Positions 28,538 to 38,040 are shown, counted from the first letter of the stretch. The stretch is DNA of 64,000 nt from an uncultured Azospirillum sp. (GCF_946480385.1 NZ_CAMLJP010000013.1:1-64000), one strand, 5' to 3'. Notes: a model not told the origin generated them from the sequence alone. A program made the numbers and translations.

Positions 28538-29044
28538 TCAGCCCTCCTTCGTCTCGGAGCCGAGCTCGCCGCTCAGCGCCTTCAGCTCGTCGGTGTTCTG
28601 CAGCACACGCTCCAGCAGGCCTTCCAGCTCTTCCGAGCGGTCGGCCTTGCTCAGCAGGTCGCGCAGCTGGTTGCGGGTCTCCAGCAGCTTGCGCAGCGGC
28701 TCGACCTGCTGCACGACGCGGCCCGGCTCGAAATCCTCCATCGACTTGAAGGCGAGATCGACCGACAGCTGAGTGCCGTCGTCGGCCAGCGTGTTGTCGA
28801 CCTTCATCTTCAGGCCGGGCGTCATGCGGGCCATGACGTCGTTGAAGTTGTCGCGGTCGATCTGAATGAACTTGCGGTCCTTCAGCGGCTTCAGCGGCTC
28901 GGTCGGATCGCCCGAGAAGTCGCCGAGGACGCCCACCACGAAGGGCAGCTCCTTGACGACGGTCGCGCCTTCGGTCTCGACGTCGTAGGTGATGTGGACG
29001 CGGGGCTTGCGCACGCGATCCAGCTTCTGGTGGATACTCGCCAT
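28538..29044 (-). CDS. tssB: T6SS sheath small subunit TssB
   Basis: A 168-residue TssB/VipA protein. The start ([24 protein letters not shown]), the [12 protein letters not shown] segment, and the [12 protein letters not shown] segment are hallmarks. It forms the contractile sheath with TssC around the Hcp tube. AGGGAGGTCC lies upstream of its ATG. Confidence 0.97.
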   Translation of the reverse strand: MASIHQKLDRVRKPRVHITYDVETEGATVVKELPFVVGVLGDFSGDPTEPLKPLKDRKFIQIDRDNFNDVMARMTPGLKMKVDNTLADDGTQLSVDLAFKSMEDFEPGRVVQQVEPLRKLLETRNQLRDLLSKADRSEELEGLLERVLQNTDELKALSGELGSETKEG

Positions 29045-29088
29045 GTGATCGGACCTCCCTGCTCACGCCGTAGGATAGGCGATGATCG

Positions 29089-30225
29089 TCAATACCCGGA
29101 TTGCTCTGCCGGCGGCGGCGCCTTGGCGCCCGAGGCGATGAAGAACTGCCGCCGCGTTTCCTCGTCGGTGATGAGTTCCTGCAAAAGCTCCTGCAGCGGC
29201 ATACGGCCGCGGCGCACCACCTCCTCCAGCGTGTAGGAGATGGGGGAATGGGGTTCCGTCTTGCGGAAGAAATCGGCAACCTGCAAGAGGACCTTGAAGG
29301 CCTCCTCGCGCGTTGTCACAGCCCCACTGGCCTGCACCTTCGCCGTTGCGGCCACGGCTCCGCCGCCGGCCGCCACCAGCTCGGTCGATCCCGAGGGGGC
29401 GTCGTCCGCTGCCGGCTCGTCGCCGGACAGGGTGGCCAGACGGTCGCGCGCGGCGTAGTTCACCGCGTCCAGCGCCGCCGTCAGCACGTTGCGGATGTTG
29501 CCGGCGGGCGGCGCGTCGTAGCCGGCCTTGTCGTACAGGGTCTTGCCCAGCGCCTCGAACTCGTCGATGGCGCCCTGGATGTCCTCGACCAGCGTCTTGA
29601 AGTCCGACGCCGGCGTTTCGCGCACGCTCTGCTCGAACTGTTCCCAGGTGACGGCGCCGTTGTCGATTCGCGCCTGCCGGCGCGCTTCGTCGGTGATCTT
29701 CGCCAGCTCCACCGCCTGCTCGTACTGCCAGAGCGAATAGGGGATGTCCCCCATCGTCAGCGGCACCTTGCGGATCGGCTGGATCAGCGTGCCGTCGGCG
29801 GATTCGCCGTTCAGGCCGGTCAGCGGGCCGACGCGGGTGGCGATGCCGTCCTCGTCCGGGGCGGGATACAGCCCGTCCCAGAACCGCTCCACCAGGCCGC
29901 GGGCCAGCGCGAAGCCGTCACGCAGGCCGGCATAGCCCTCCGCCCGCAGCAGCGCCTCGATGAACCAGGCGGTGACCTCCAGATCCTTGGCCTGGGTGCG
30001 CAGGATTCGCGGGCTGACCTCCAGGATGGTGCGCCACTCCGGCAGAAGCCCGCCGGCGTCATCCTCCACATCCATGGAGCGTTCCGCGGCGCGGGCGGCG
30101 CTGCGTGCATCCTTGACCGTGTAGTAGTCCGCCGATGCATTCTCGCGCAGGTCGATTCCCGATTCGGAATCACCCTCAATCGGCTGCAGAAGCTCTTCAA
30201 TGTCGAAAATTTGCGGTGACGCCAT
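29089..30225 (-). CDS. tssA: T6SS baseplate/sheath cap protein TssA
   Basis: A 378-residue TssA/ImpA protein. The N-terminal ImpA_N domain is evident (IEELLQPIEGDSESGIDLREN, then WRTILEVSPRIL and LLRAEGYAGLRDGF). The C-terminal part ends with a short region (SPISYTLEEVVRRGRMPLQELL) like the short-type TssA proteins. It is first in the minus-strand sheath/baseplate operon. There is no close Shine-Dalgarno; GGAAAGGG lies about 13 bases upstream. Confidence 0.93.
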   Translation of the reverse strand: MASPQIFDIEELLQPIEGDSESGIDLRENASADYYTVKDARSAARAAERSMDVEDDAGGLLPEWRTILEVSPRILRTQAKDLEVTAWFIEALLRAEGYAGLRDGFALARGLVERFWDGLYPAPDEDGIATRVGPLTGLNGESADGTLIQPIRKVPLTMGDIPYSLWQYEQAVELAKITDEARRQARIDNGAVTWEQFEQSVRETPASDFKTLVEDIQGAIDEFEALGKTLYDKAGYDAPPAGNIRNVLTAALDAVNYAARDRLATLSGDEPAADDAPSGSTELVAAGGGAVAATAKVQASGAVTTREEAFKVLLQVADFFRKTEPHSPISYTLEEVVRRGRMPLQELLQELITDEETRRQFFIASGAKAPPPAEQSGY

Positions 30226-30491
30226 GTAAGGAGAGCACCCTTTCCGCGTTCATATGAAGGAAGCAATAGTCGCCCGCCGGCGTTCCCGCGAGTTTGGGAG
30301 TAAGCGTTCGAGCCGCAAAATTGATAGCGTTACTTATGATGGTTCGACAAGGCTATTCGTCATGGTGCGTCTGGACGAACGAAATATTGCAGATGCGTAA
30401 CAAATTAGCCGGTGGGCTACCCAGACAAGCTTGACGAAACGCAATTGCGGATGAATGCTGCCGGTCTGACGTCGGAACGAAGCCCCTCGGG
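30226..30491. promoter_or_regulatory. Divergent control region between the two T6SS arms
   Basis: 266 non-coding bases, AT-richer than the genes, between minus-strand tssA and plus-strand secretion genes. Promoters for both arms should lie here. I searched for a sigma-54 type GG-N10-GC site and for a clean -35/-10 pair and did not find one I would defend. Confidence 0.45.
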
Positions 30492-30809
30492 ATGCCTTTT
30501 GCGATGACTCCTGACGCCGACCCGTACAACCCGAAAGACGCCGCCACCGGCTTTCCGGCCGATGTGGCCGTGGAAACCGGTGTGCCCGTGCTGGTGGAAA
30601 AGCGCGATGCCGCCGGCCGGCTGCTGGCACGGGTCGGCATTGCCGCAGGGATGCTGGAGGGGCCGTGCCTCTTCTTCGCGGAGGATGGCGAGACGGTGGT
30701 GTCGCGGATGACGTTCCGCTCCGGCCGTCCGCTTCTGCCGCAACCGCCGGGCGTCCCGTCGCCCTTCCTGTCCGACAGCCCGGTGGTTGTCGGCGAATCG
30801 CTGTTCTGA
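30492..30809 (+). CDS. Small unknown protein of the T6SS locus (MORN-like)
   Basis: A 105-residue protein. Its centre (VEKRDAAGRLLARVGIAAG, then GPCLFFAEDGETVVSRMTFRSG) resembles MORN/YwqK-type beta-hairpin repeats, but the match is weak and I assign no function. It is first in the rightward arm, 18 bases before PAAR, so it may be a chaperone, adaptor or immunity-like partner of the spike. ATG at 30492 or 30504; neither has a strong ribosome site. Confidence 0.6.
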   Translation: MPFAMTPDADPYNPKDAATGFPADVAVETGVPVLVEKRDAAGRLLARVGIAAGMLEGPCLFFAEDGETVVSRMTFRSGRPLLPQPPGVPSPFLSDSPVVVGESLF

Positions 30810-30827
30810 CCGGCCGGAGTCACCAGG

Positions 30828-31211
30828 ATGCCGCCTGCCGCCCGCCTCGGCGACCTGATCAAACAGGACACGCCGCACTGCCACGCACCGATCCACCCGC
30901 CGGCCCCGGTGCCGGCGCCGGCGCCCCATCCGGGGCTGCCGCTGGCGATCATCCTGGGCAGTCCGACGGTGCTGATCGGCAAGATGCCGGCGGCGCGGGT
31001 GACCGACATTTCCGCCCCCTGCGTGCTGCCCGGCTGCATTCCCGCCGGTCCCGGCATGATCTCGCAGGGGTCGGGCACCGTTCTCATCAACAGCCTGCCG
31101 GCTGCCCGGATCAACGACATGACCGCACACACCAGCTGCGTCGCCCCGATCCCCGCACCGGTCGGCAAGGTGCTGCCGCCCGGCTGCCCCACCGTCATCA
31201 TCGGCGGCTGA
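30828..31211 (+). CDS. PAAR-domain spike-tip protein
   Basis: A 127-residue PAAR protein that caps the VgrG spike. PAARLGD opens it, followed by a Pro-rich insertion (PAPVPAPAPHPG), GSPTVLIGKMPAARVTD, GSGTVLINSLPAARIND and the terminal GCPTVIIGG. His and Cys residues in the loops fit metal binding at the tip. No toxin domain is fused. It lies 4 bases before a methyltransferase gene. Confidence 0.92.
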   Translation: MPPAARLGDLIKQDTPHCHAPIHPPAPVPAPAPHPGLPLAIILGSPTVLIGKMPAARVTDISAPCVLPGCIPAGPGMISQGSGTVLINSLPAARINDMTAHTSCVAPIPAPVGKVLPPGCPTVIIGG

Positions 31212-31215
31212 CCGC

Positions 31216-32319
31216 ATGCGCCTCGGCCATTTCGAGACCCTGCGCCCGGTTTGCCCGCGCTGCCTCGCCACCGGGGGTGCCGCGGTGCCGCTGGCGCTGG
31301 GCATGGTGGTGGAGGCGACCGCGGACGAGGTGCGCTGGGGCACGCTGGTGTGCGGCGACGGCGCCTGCGCCATGGAATATCCCATCGTCGACGGCGTTCC
31401 GATCCTGGTTCCAGACCTGCGCGGCTGGATGGCGGCCAATGGCCATCTGCTGACCACACGCACCGACCTTCCAGCGGCGATGGAGGGGGTGCTGGGCGAC
31501 GGCTTCGGCCCCGACAGCGCCTTCAACGCCACGCGGCAGCACCTGTCCAGCTATGGCTGGGATCATTACGCCGACCTCGACCCGGCGCTGCCGCCGGGGC
31601 AGGGCGGATCGGTGGTGCGCTGCCTCGCCGCCGGGCTGGAGCGGCTGGGCGCGCTGCCCGCCGGGCCGGTGCTGGATCTCGGCTGCGGCGCCGGACGGAC
31701 CAGCTTCGAACTGGCGGAACGGACCGGCGGCCTCGTCGTCGGGCTCGATCTGCATTGGCCGCTGCTGATGCTGGCGCGGCAGGTGATGGAGCGGGGCGAA
31801 GCGGTCTTTCCGCTGCGCCGGTCCGGCATCGCCTATGACCGCCGTCGGATCGAGGCCCGGTTCGCCGGGGCGGAGCGGGTCGATTTCTGGATCGGCGACG
31901 CCCTGTTCCCGCCCTTCGCGCCGCAGCGATTTGCCCTGGTGACGGCGATGAACGTGCTCGATTGCGTGGCCTCGCCGCCGGCGCTTCTGCACGCCATCGA
32001 CGGGGCGGTGGCGGATGGCGGCGGCGCGCTGCTGGCGACGCCCTTCGACTGGTCGACCCAGGCGACGCCGGTGGAGGCCTGGCTCGGCGGCCATTCCCAG
32101 CGCGGCGACGATGCCGGCCGCTGCGAAGCGGTGCTGGCCCGGCTCCTGACGCCGGGTGCCCATCCGCAATCGGTCACGAGGCTGCACGTCCAAGGAGAAC
32201 CGGTCGATGTTCCCTGGACGGTGCGTATGCATGACCGCGCATTCATGCAATATATGACGAATTTGACAATGTTACGCGCATGTTCCGGGAAAGATGCGGG
32301 AAAGTTTCATTCAGCCTGA
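31216..32319 (+). CDS. SAM-dependent methyltransferase with N-terminal zinc-ribbon-like segment
   Basis: A 367-residue protein. Residues 10-70 look like a Trm112-type zinc ribbon (CPRC near 13-16 and a later VCGDGAC), followed by a class I methyltransferase domain with VLDLGCGAGRTS and the acidic VVGLDLH. The last 20 residues are AT-richer and may be variable. Its start follows PAAR by 4 bases, so it is made with the spike tip. Roles to consider are modification of a T6SS part or a PAAR-delivered effector; neither is shown. Confidence 0.75.
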   Translation: MRLGHFETLRPVCPRCLATGGAAVPLALGMVVEATADEVRWGTLVCGDGACAMEYPIVDGVPILVPDLRGWMAANGHLLTTRTDLPAAMEGVLGDGFGPDSAFNATRQHLSSYGWDHYADLDPALPPGQGGSVVRCLAAGLERLGALPAGPVLDLGCGAGRTSFELAERTGGLVVGLDLHWPLLMLARQVMERGEAVFPLRRSGIAYDRRRIEARFAGAERVDFWIGDALFPPFAPQRFALVTAMNVLDCVASPPALLHAIDGAVADGGGALLATPFDWSTQATPVEAWLGGHSQRGDDAGRCEAVLARLLTPGAHPQSVTRLHVQGEPVDVPWTVRMHDRAFMQYMTNLTMLRACSGKDAGKFHSA

Positions 32320-32471
32320 GAAGCATTGCTGTGGATTTTTCGAAATAGCTTGGCCAGAGTTCGCGGTACAGCCACAGGACGAACCGGCCGGCCGGTTGAG
32401 ATGGAGCGGGCGCCATGGGCGCTCTGCCCGCACGGGTTGAAGACACGAAAGCACATGAAGGGGGTGGAGCC

Positions 32472-35174
32472 ATGGTGGCGGTCGATCTGCAGAGCATGAT
32501 TTCCCGGCTGAATCCTCTGTGCCGGCGGGCGCTGGAGGCGGCAGCCGGACAGACGCTGTCGCGCACGCATTACAATTGCGAGATCGAGCACTGGCTTCTC
32601 CAGCTGATCGGTGCCGCGGACGGCGACATCTCCGCCATCCTGCGCGTCTACGAGATCGACGCCGGCCGGCTGTCGGCAGACCTGACGCGGGTGCTGGACA
32701 AGCTGAAGACCGGCAACAGCCGCGCCCCCGCCCTGTCGCCCAACCTCGTCCAGCTGATGCGCGAGGCGTGGGTGCTGGCCTCGCTGCAATATGGCGAGGG
32801 GGCGGTGCGCTCCGCCCATCTGCTGGCGGCGTTGCTGTCCGACGAATCGCTGTCCGCCCAGGCGCGCGACATGTCCGGCCAGTTCGCGAAGATCACCGCG
32901 GATGTGCTGCGCCGCGACCTGCCCAAGATCGTCGCCGACACGGCGGAGGCGCGCACCAGCGCCCCGGTCGCCGCGGCGGGCGGCGCTGCCGGCGGGGCCG
33001 CCACGGGCGGTGCGCCGAAGGCGGGCGGGGCGACCCCCAACCTCGACCAGTACACCATCGACCTGACCGACCGCGCCAAGAACGGCAAGATCGATCCGGT
33101 GCTGGGCCGTGACGCCGAGATCCGCCAGATCATCGACGTGCTGACCCGCCGCCGCCAGAACAACCCGATCCTGACCGGCGAGGCCGGCGTCGGCAAGACG
33201 GCGGTGGTGGAGGGCTTCGCGCTGCGCATCGCCGCCGGCGACGTGCCGCCGGACCTGCGCAACGTCCGCCTGCTGTCGCTCGACCTCGGCCTGCTCCAGG
33301 CCGGCGCCGGCATGAAGGGCGAGTTCGAGAACCGGCTGAAGGGCGTCATCGACGAGGTGAAGGGCTCCAGCCAGCCCATCATCATGTTCATCGACGAGGC
33401 GCACACCCTGATCGGCGCCGGCGGACAGGCCGGCCAGAACGACGCCGCCAACCTGCTGAAGCCCGCGCTCGCGCGCGGCGAGATGCGCACCATCGCCGCC
33501 ACCACCTGGGCCGAATACAAGAAGTATTTCGAGAAGGACCCGGCGCTGACCCGCCGCTTCCAGGTGGTGAAGGTGGAGGAGCCGGCGGAGCCGGTCGCCG
33601 TCGACATGATGCGCGGCCTGACCGCCACACTGGAGAAGCACCACAAGGTCCGCATCGTGACCGAAGGGCTGATCGAATCGGTCCGTCTGTCCAGCCGCTA
33701 CATCCCGGCGCGCCAGCTGCCCGACAAGGCGGTCAGCCTGCTCGACACCGCCTGCGCCCGCGTGGCGATGAGCCAGACCGCGACCCCGCCGGCCATCGAG
33801 GACCGCCGCCGCACCATCCAGCTGACCGAGACCGAGGTCGCGATCCTGGAGCGCGAGGAGGCCATCGGCATCGACCATGCCGAACTGCTCGCCGCGCTGA
33901 AGGACAAGATCGCCGCCACCCAGGCCGATCTGGAGACGCTGGAGGCGCGCTGGACCAAGGAACTGGAGCTGGTCAAGGCGATCAACGAGACGCGCGACCA
34001 ACTGGTCGCCGCGCACGAGCAGGCCAAGGCACCGGCCGCAGAGGGCGCAACTGGGGGTGCCGCTCCCGCGGAGCCGCTCGACGCCGAGGCGCTGAACGCC
34101 AAGCTGAGCGCGCTGACCGCCGAGCTGACCGCGCTGCAGGGCGAGGATCCGCTGGTCAAGGTCGCGGTGGACGGGCAGGCGGTGGCCGAGGTGGTCGCCA
34201 ACTGGACCGGCGTTCCGGTCGGCCGCATGGTCTCCAACGAGATCAAGACCATCCTGTCGCTCGCCGACCGCATGAAGGAGCGGATCATCGGCCAGGACCA
34301 TGCGCTGGACGCCATCGCCCAGGCGATGTGGACCAGCCGGGCCAAGCTGACCGACCCGCGCAAGCCGATCGGCGTCTTCCTGATGGTCGGCACGTCCGGC
34401 GTCGGCAAGACCGAGACGGCGCTGACGCTGGCTGACCTGATCTATGGCGGCGAGCAGAACGTCACCACCATCAACATGACCGAGTACAAGGAGGAGCATA
34501 AGGTCTCCCTGCTACTCGGCTCCCCTCCCGGCTATGTCGGCTTCGGCGAGGGCGGCGTCCTGACCGAGGCGGTGCGCCGCCGGCCCTACAGCGTCGTCCT
34601 GCTGGACGAGCTGGAAAAGGCCCATCCCGGCGTGCAGGACATCTTCTTCCAGGTGTTCGACAAGGGCACGATCAAGGACGGCGAAGGCCGCGACATCGAC
34701 TTCAAGAACACCGTCATCATCATGACGTCGAACGCTGGCACCGACCTGATCCACAAGCTGTGCGCCGATCCGGAAACCGCGCCGGACGCCGACGGGCTGC
34801 TGGAAGCGCTGCATCCGGAACTGCAGAAGAGCTTCAAGCCGGCCTTCCTCGGCCGCTGCACGGTCATCCCCTACTTCCAGCTCTCCGACGAGAATCTGGC
34901 GAAGATCGTGGTCCTGCAGTTGAACCGCATCGCCAAGCGGGTGGTGCAGAACTACAAGGCCGCCTTCTCCTACTCCGACGATCTGGTGCAGAGCATCGTC
35001 AGCCGCTGCCAGGAGGTGTCGAGCGGCGCCCGCAACATCGAGACCATCCTCGGCCGCACGCTGCTGCCGGAGATCTCGTCCCGCATCCTCGCCCGCATGG
35101 GCGACGGCGAACCGATCACCCGCGTCCACGTCTCGGTCGATGGCGAAGACCGCTTCGTCTACGACATCGCCTGA
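32472..35174 (+). CDS. clpV: T6SS ATPase ClpV (TssH)
   Basis: A 900-residue AAA+ ClpB-type unfoldase that disassembles the contracted TssB/TssC sheath. It has an N-terminal Clp-N domain, Walker A GEAGVGKT near residue 236 with FIDEAHTLIGAG, a coiled middle domain, and a second Walker A GTSGVGKTE near 640 with VLLDELEKAHPGV. The extra Ala/Gly-rich linker at about 160-190 is normal for ClpV. The ATG at 32472 has GTGGAG upstream; the 19 codons before it are unlikely to be used. Confidence 0.96.
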   Translation: MVAVDLQSMISRLNPLCRRALEAAAGQTLSRTHYNCEIEHWLLQLIGAADGDISAILRVYEIDAGRLSADLTRVLDKLKTGNSRAPALSPNLVQLMREAWVLASLQYGEGAVRSAHLLAALLSDESLSAQARDMSGQFAKITADVLRRDLPKIVADTAEARTSAPVAAAGGAAGGAATGGAPKAGGATPNLDQYTIDLTDRAKNGKIDPVLGRDAEIRQIIDVLTRRRQNNPILTGEAGVGKTAVVEGFALRIAAGDVPPDLRNVRLLSLDLGLLQAGAGMKGEFENRLKGVIDEVKGSSQPIIMFIDEAHTLIGAGGQAGQNDAANLLKPALARGEMRTIAATTWAEYKKYFEKDPALTRRFQVVKVEEPAEPVAVDMMRGLTATLEKHHKVRIVTEGLIESVRLSSRYIPARQLPDKAVSLLDTACARVAMSQTATPPAIEDRRRTIQLTETEVAILEREEAIGIDHAELLAALKDKIAATQADLETLEARWTKELELVKAINETRDQLVAAHEQAKAPAAEGATGGAAPAEPLDAEALNAKLSALTAELTALQGEDPLVKVAVDGQAVAEVVANWTGVPVGRMVSNEIKTILSLADRMKERIIGQDHALDAIAQAMWTSRAKLTDPRKPIGVFLMVGTSGVGKTETALTLADLIYGGEQNVTTINMTEYKEEHKVSLLLGSPPGYVGFGEGGVLTEAVRRRPYSVVLLDELEKAHPGVQDIFFQVFDKGTIKDGEGRDIDFKNTVIIMTSNAGTDLIHKLCADPETAPDADGLLEALHPELQKSFKPAFLGRCTVIPYFQLSDENLAKIVVLQLNRIAKRVVQNYKAAFSYSDDLVQSIVSRCQEVSSGARNIETILGRTLLPEISSRILARMGDGEPITRVHVSVDGEDRFVYDIA

Positions 35175-35327
35175 CACGCAATGACGCGGGAGGGCCGGGG
35201 CGGGAGCGTGAAAAAAGAACGGGCGGTGATGCCCGTCACAGCACCCGCCTCAATTCTTTCGTAACCATACAGCACCGATCAAGCTTACCCGTTAAGACAG
35301 ACCTATAGAGAGAGCGAGGAGACCAAC

Positions 35328-35804
35328 ATGGCGATCTACATCAAGTATGACGGCATCGACGGCGAGGCCACCCACGAGACCCACAAGAAGTGGCTGGACG
35401 TCGGTTCGCTGCAGTGGGGCGTCGGCCGCGCCATCAGCACCCCGTCGGGCTCGACCGCCAACCGCGAGGCGTCGGAGCCGTCGGTGTCGGAAGTGACCAT
35501 CACCAAGCTGATGGACAGCTCCTCGCCGAAGTTCTTCGTCGAATCCTGCACCGGCGCCATCGGCAAGAAGGTGCAGATCCACCTCGTCACCACCGGCAGC
35601 CCGGGCAACACCTATGCCGAGTACACCCTGACCAACGCCCTGGTCTCGGCCTACTCGATGTCGTCGGGCGGTGACCGTCCGTCGGAGTCGATCTCCATCA
35701 GCTTCACCAAGATGGAGTACAAGTTCATCCCGTACGACGACAAGAACAAGGCCGGCACGCCGATCTCGGTCTCCTACGACCTGTCGACGACCAAGAGCGC
35801 CTAA
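35328..35804 (+). CDS. hcp: T6SS tube protein Hcp (TssD)
   Basis: A 158-residue Hcp1-family protein that forms the hexameric inner tube and carries small effectors. The start AIYIKYDGIDGEA and the segments VGRAISTPSGS, SEVTITKLMDSSSPKFF and YTLTNALVSAYSMSSGG are diagnostic. GCGAGGAGACC lies upstream of the ATG. It has its own leader of about 150 bases after clpV and an inverted repeat after the stop, consistent with separate, high expression. Confidence 0.97.
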   Translation: MAIYIKYDGIDGEATHETHKKWLDVGSLQWGVGRAISTPSGSTANREASEPSVSEVTITKLMDSSSPKFFVESCTGAIGKKVQIHLVTTGSPGNTYAEYTLTNALVSAYSMSSGGDRPSESISISFTKMEYKFIPYDDKNKAGTPISVSYDLSTTKSA

Positions 35805-35819
35805 GTTCGGTTGCGCTTG

Positions 35820-35869
35820 CCCCCACCCCGATCCTCCTCTTCTTTGCAGGGGAGGGTTAGGGTGGGGGT
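35820..35869. repeat. Inverted repeat between hcp and vgrG
   Basis: CCCCCACCCCGATCCTCC (35820-) pairs with GGAGGGTTAGGGTGGGGG across a loop of roughly 14 bases. It is a half-size relative of the REP-like element at 24478-24628. There is no T-run, so it is not a classical terminator; as an mRNA 3' hairpin it could protect hcp message or reduce read-through into vgrG. Confidence 0.65.
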
Positions 35870-35919
35870 AAAGCACCTGCCACCACTGATACTTTCTCTA
35901 CTTCAAGGACCAAGCCCGC

Positions 35920-38040
35920 ATGTCGGATGCGCCCACCATCTCGCAGACCGGCCGGCTTCTGTCGCTGACCTCGCCGTTGGGCGCGGACGTGCTGATCCCG
36001 GTGGCCGTCGAGGGGGAGGAAGGGCTGTCGCGCCTGTTCCGCTACACCATCACGATGATCTCTCCGCGGATGACGATCGCGCCGGCCGACATCCTGGGGA
36101 AGTCGCTGACGCTGTCCATCGCGCGCAAGGGCGGCGATCCCCGCATCGTCAACGGCATCGTCAGCAGCTTTTCCGCCGGGCCGCTGGCTCTGCGCGGCTA
36201 TCGCGAATACACCGCCGAGATCGTACCGACCCTGTGGCTGGCCACGCTGCGCTCCGACTGCCAGGTCTTCCAGGAGAAGACCGTCGTGCAGATCGTCGAT
36301 GCCATGCTGTCCGACTGCGGCGTCACCGAGGTGAAGAAGCAGGGCCTGTCCGGCACCCACAACGCCCGGCCGGTCTGCGTCCAGTACCGCGAGACTCACT
36401 TCGACTTCATCGCCCGCCTGCTGCAGGACGAGGGCATCTATTTCTATTTCCAGCACGAGGCCGGCAAGCACACGCTGGTGCTGAGCGACAGCGCGTCGGG
36501 CTACACCGACTGCCTGGACAAGGATGTCATCCACGCCGCCTCGGCACAGGGCAACACGCTGGCCATTGACGGCTGGGCGCATTCGCAATCCTACGTGTCC
36601 GGCAAATGGACGCTGAAGGACTATAATTTCGAGACGCCCAGCACCGACCTGACCGCCAGCACCACGACGGTGCTCAGCGTTCCCGCCTTCAAGTCGCACG
36701 AGATGTTCGGCTATCCCGGCGGCCATATGGTGAAAGCCGACGGCACCACCCTGTCGCGCCTGCGCATGGAGGAGACGGAAACCGGATACGAACGGGTGGA
36801 GGGCAGCGCCACCTATCGCGGCCTGTTCGCCGGCGGCAAGATCTCGATGACCGACCATGCGGTGACGGCGGAGGTCGGCAAGGGCTATGTCCTGACCGAT
36901 CTGGCACTGAGCGCCCAGGACCAGAGCCATCTCGGCAACGGCGGCGTACCGCCCTCCTTCTCCTGCCGCTTCGTCGCGATCCCCGACGCCACCGTGTTCC
37001 GTCCGCCGCCGGTGCCGCGCCCGCGCACCCATGGGCCGGACACCGCGACCGTGGTCGGCCCCAGCGGCGAGGAGATCTATTGCGACAAGTACGGCCGGGT
37101 GCGGGTGCAGTTCCATTGGGACCGCAAGGGCACCAAAGACGAGAAGAGCTTCGTCTGGCTGCGCGTCGCCCAGACCATGGCCGGCAAGAACTGGGGCACC
37201 ATCTTCACCCCGCGCGTCGGTATGGAGGTGCTGGTCGACTACATCGGCGGCGATCCCGACCGCCCCTTGATCGTCGGCTGCGTCTACAACGCGGAGAACA
37301 TGCCGCCCTACACGCTGCCCGACAACAAGACGCAGAGCGGCATCAAGACGCGCTCCAGCAAGGGCGGCGACACAGCCACCTTCAACGAGCTGCGTTTCGA
37401 GGACAAGAAGGACGCGGAGGAGATCTACTTCCACGCCCAGAAGGACTTCACCCGGATGGTGGAGAACGACGACAAGCTGACCGTCGATCACGACCAGACC
37501 ATCACCATCAAGAACGACCGCACCGAAACGGTGTCGGAAGGCAACGAGTCGGTCACGATCGCCAAGGGCAACCGCAGCGTTACCGTGTCGGAAGGCAACG
37601 ACAGCCACGATGTGACCAAGGGCAACCAGTCCCTGACGGTGGGGGAGGGCAACCGCACCGTCACCGTCAGCAAGGGCAACGACACCCACACGGTCAGCCA
37701 GGGCAACCGGACGGTGGAGGTCGGGCAGGGCAACGACAGCCTCACCGTCGGCCAGGGCAGCATGGCGATCGACGTGAAGCAGGGCGACTATGCGCTGAAG
37801 CTCGGGCTGGGCGACGTGTCGGTGAAGGCCAGCACCGGCAAGATCACCATGGAGGCCACCACGTCCATCGAGCTGAAGGTCGGCGCCAACAGCGTCAAGA
37901 TCGATCAGATGGGCGTCACCATCAAGGGCAGCATGGTCAAGCTCACCGGTGACATGCAGGTGCAGATCAAGGGCGCGATGACCCAGGTGAACGGTGACGC
38001 GATGGTTAAAATCCAGGGCGGCGTGGTAACCATCAATTGA
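35920..38040 (+). CDS. vgrG: T6SS spike protein VgrG (TssI)
   Basis: A 706-residue VgrG. It has the gp27-like N-terminal part (ADVLIPVAVEGEEGLSRLFRY), the gp5 OB-fold region (KYGRVRVQFHWDRKG, FVWLRVAQTMAGKNWG, TPRVGMEVLVDYIGGDPDRP) and a needle. From about residue 540 to 630 the needle is built from a regular 9-residue repeat of the type GN-x-S/T-x-T-V-x-x. No effector domain is fused at the C terminus, which ends with the needle tip, so cargo must bind through PAAR or adaptors. The next gene begins within 50 bases. Confidence 0.96.
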   Translation: MSDAPTISQTGRLLSLTSPLGADVLIPVAVEGEEGLSRLFRYTITMISPRMTIAPADILGKSLTLSIARKGGDPRIVNGIVSSFSAGPLALRGYREYTAEIVPTLWLATLRSDCQVFQEKTVVQIVDAMLSDCGVTEVKKQGLSGTHNARPVCVQYRETHFDFIARLLQDEGIYFYFQHEAGKHTLVLSDSASGYTDCLDKDVIHAASAQGNTLAIDGWAHSQSYVSGKWTLKDYNFETPSTDLTASTTTVLSVPAFKSHEMFGYPGGHMVKADGTTLSRLRMEETETGYERVEGSATYRGLFAGGKISMTDHAVTAEVGKGYVLTDLALSAQDQSHLGNGGVPPSFSCRFVAIPDATVFRPPPVPRPRTHGPDTATVVGPSGEEIYCDKYGRVRVQFHWDRKGTKDEKSFVWLRVAQTMAGKNWGTIFTPRVGMEVLVDYIGGDPDRPLIVGCVYNAENMPPYTLPDNKTQSGIKTRSSKGGDTATFNELRFEDKKDAEEIYFHAQKDFTRMVENDDKLTVDHDQTITIKNDRTETVSEGNESVTIAKGNRSVTVSEGNDSHDVTKGNQSLTVGEGNRTVTVSKGNDTHTVSQGNRTVEVGQGNDSLTVGQGSMAIDVKQGDYALKLGLGDVSVKASTGKITMEATTSIELKVGANSVKIDQMGVTIKGSMVKLTGDMQVQIKGAMTQVNGDAMVKIQGGVVTIN
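37540..37800 (+). repeat. 27-bp in-frame repeats in the vgrG needle
   Basis: About nine consecutive 27-base units, each beginning near GGCAACG or GGCAACC and encoding a 9-residue turn of the triple beta-helix. The units are diverged at third positions, so this is protein-level periodicity, not recent slippage. Confidence 0.85.

Noticed and set aside
30226..30491. Sigma-54 promoter for the T6SS operons
   Set aside because: No GG-N10-GC pair in a fitting context was found here or before clpV; no enhancer-binding regulator is in the locus.
35215..35245. Terminator between clpV and hcp (ACGGGC...GCCCGT)
   Set aside because: Only a 6-bp stem with no T-run. It may be a minor mRNA structure, but a terminator is not supported.
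37540..37800. CRISPR-like periodic repeats
   Set aside because: The repeats are in frame, have no spacers, and encode the VgrG needle.
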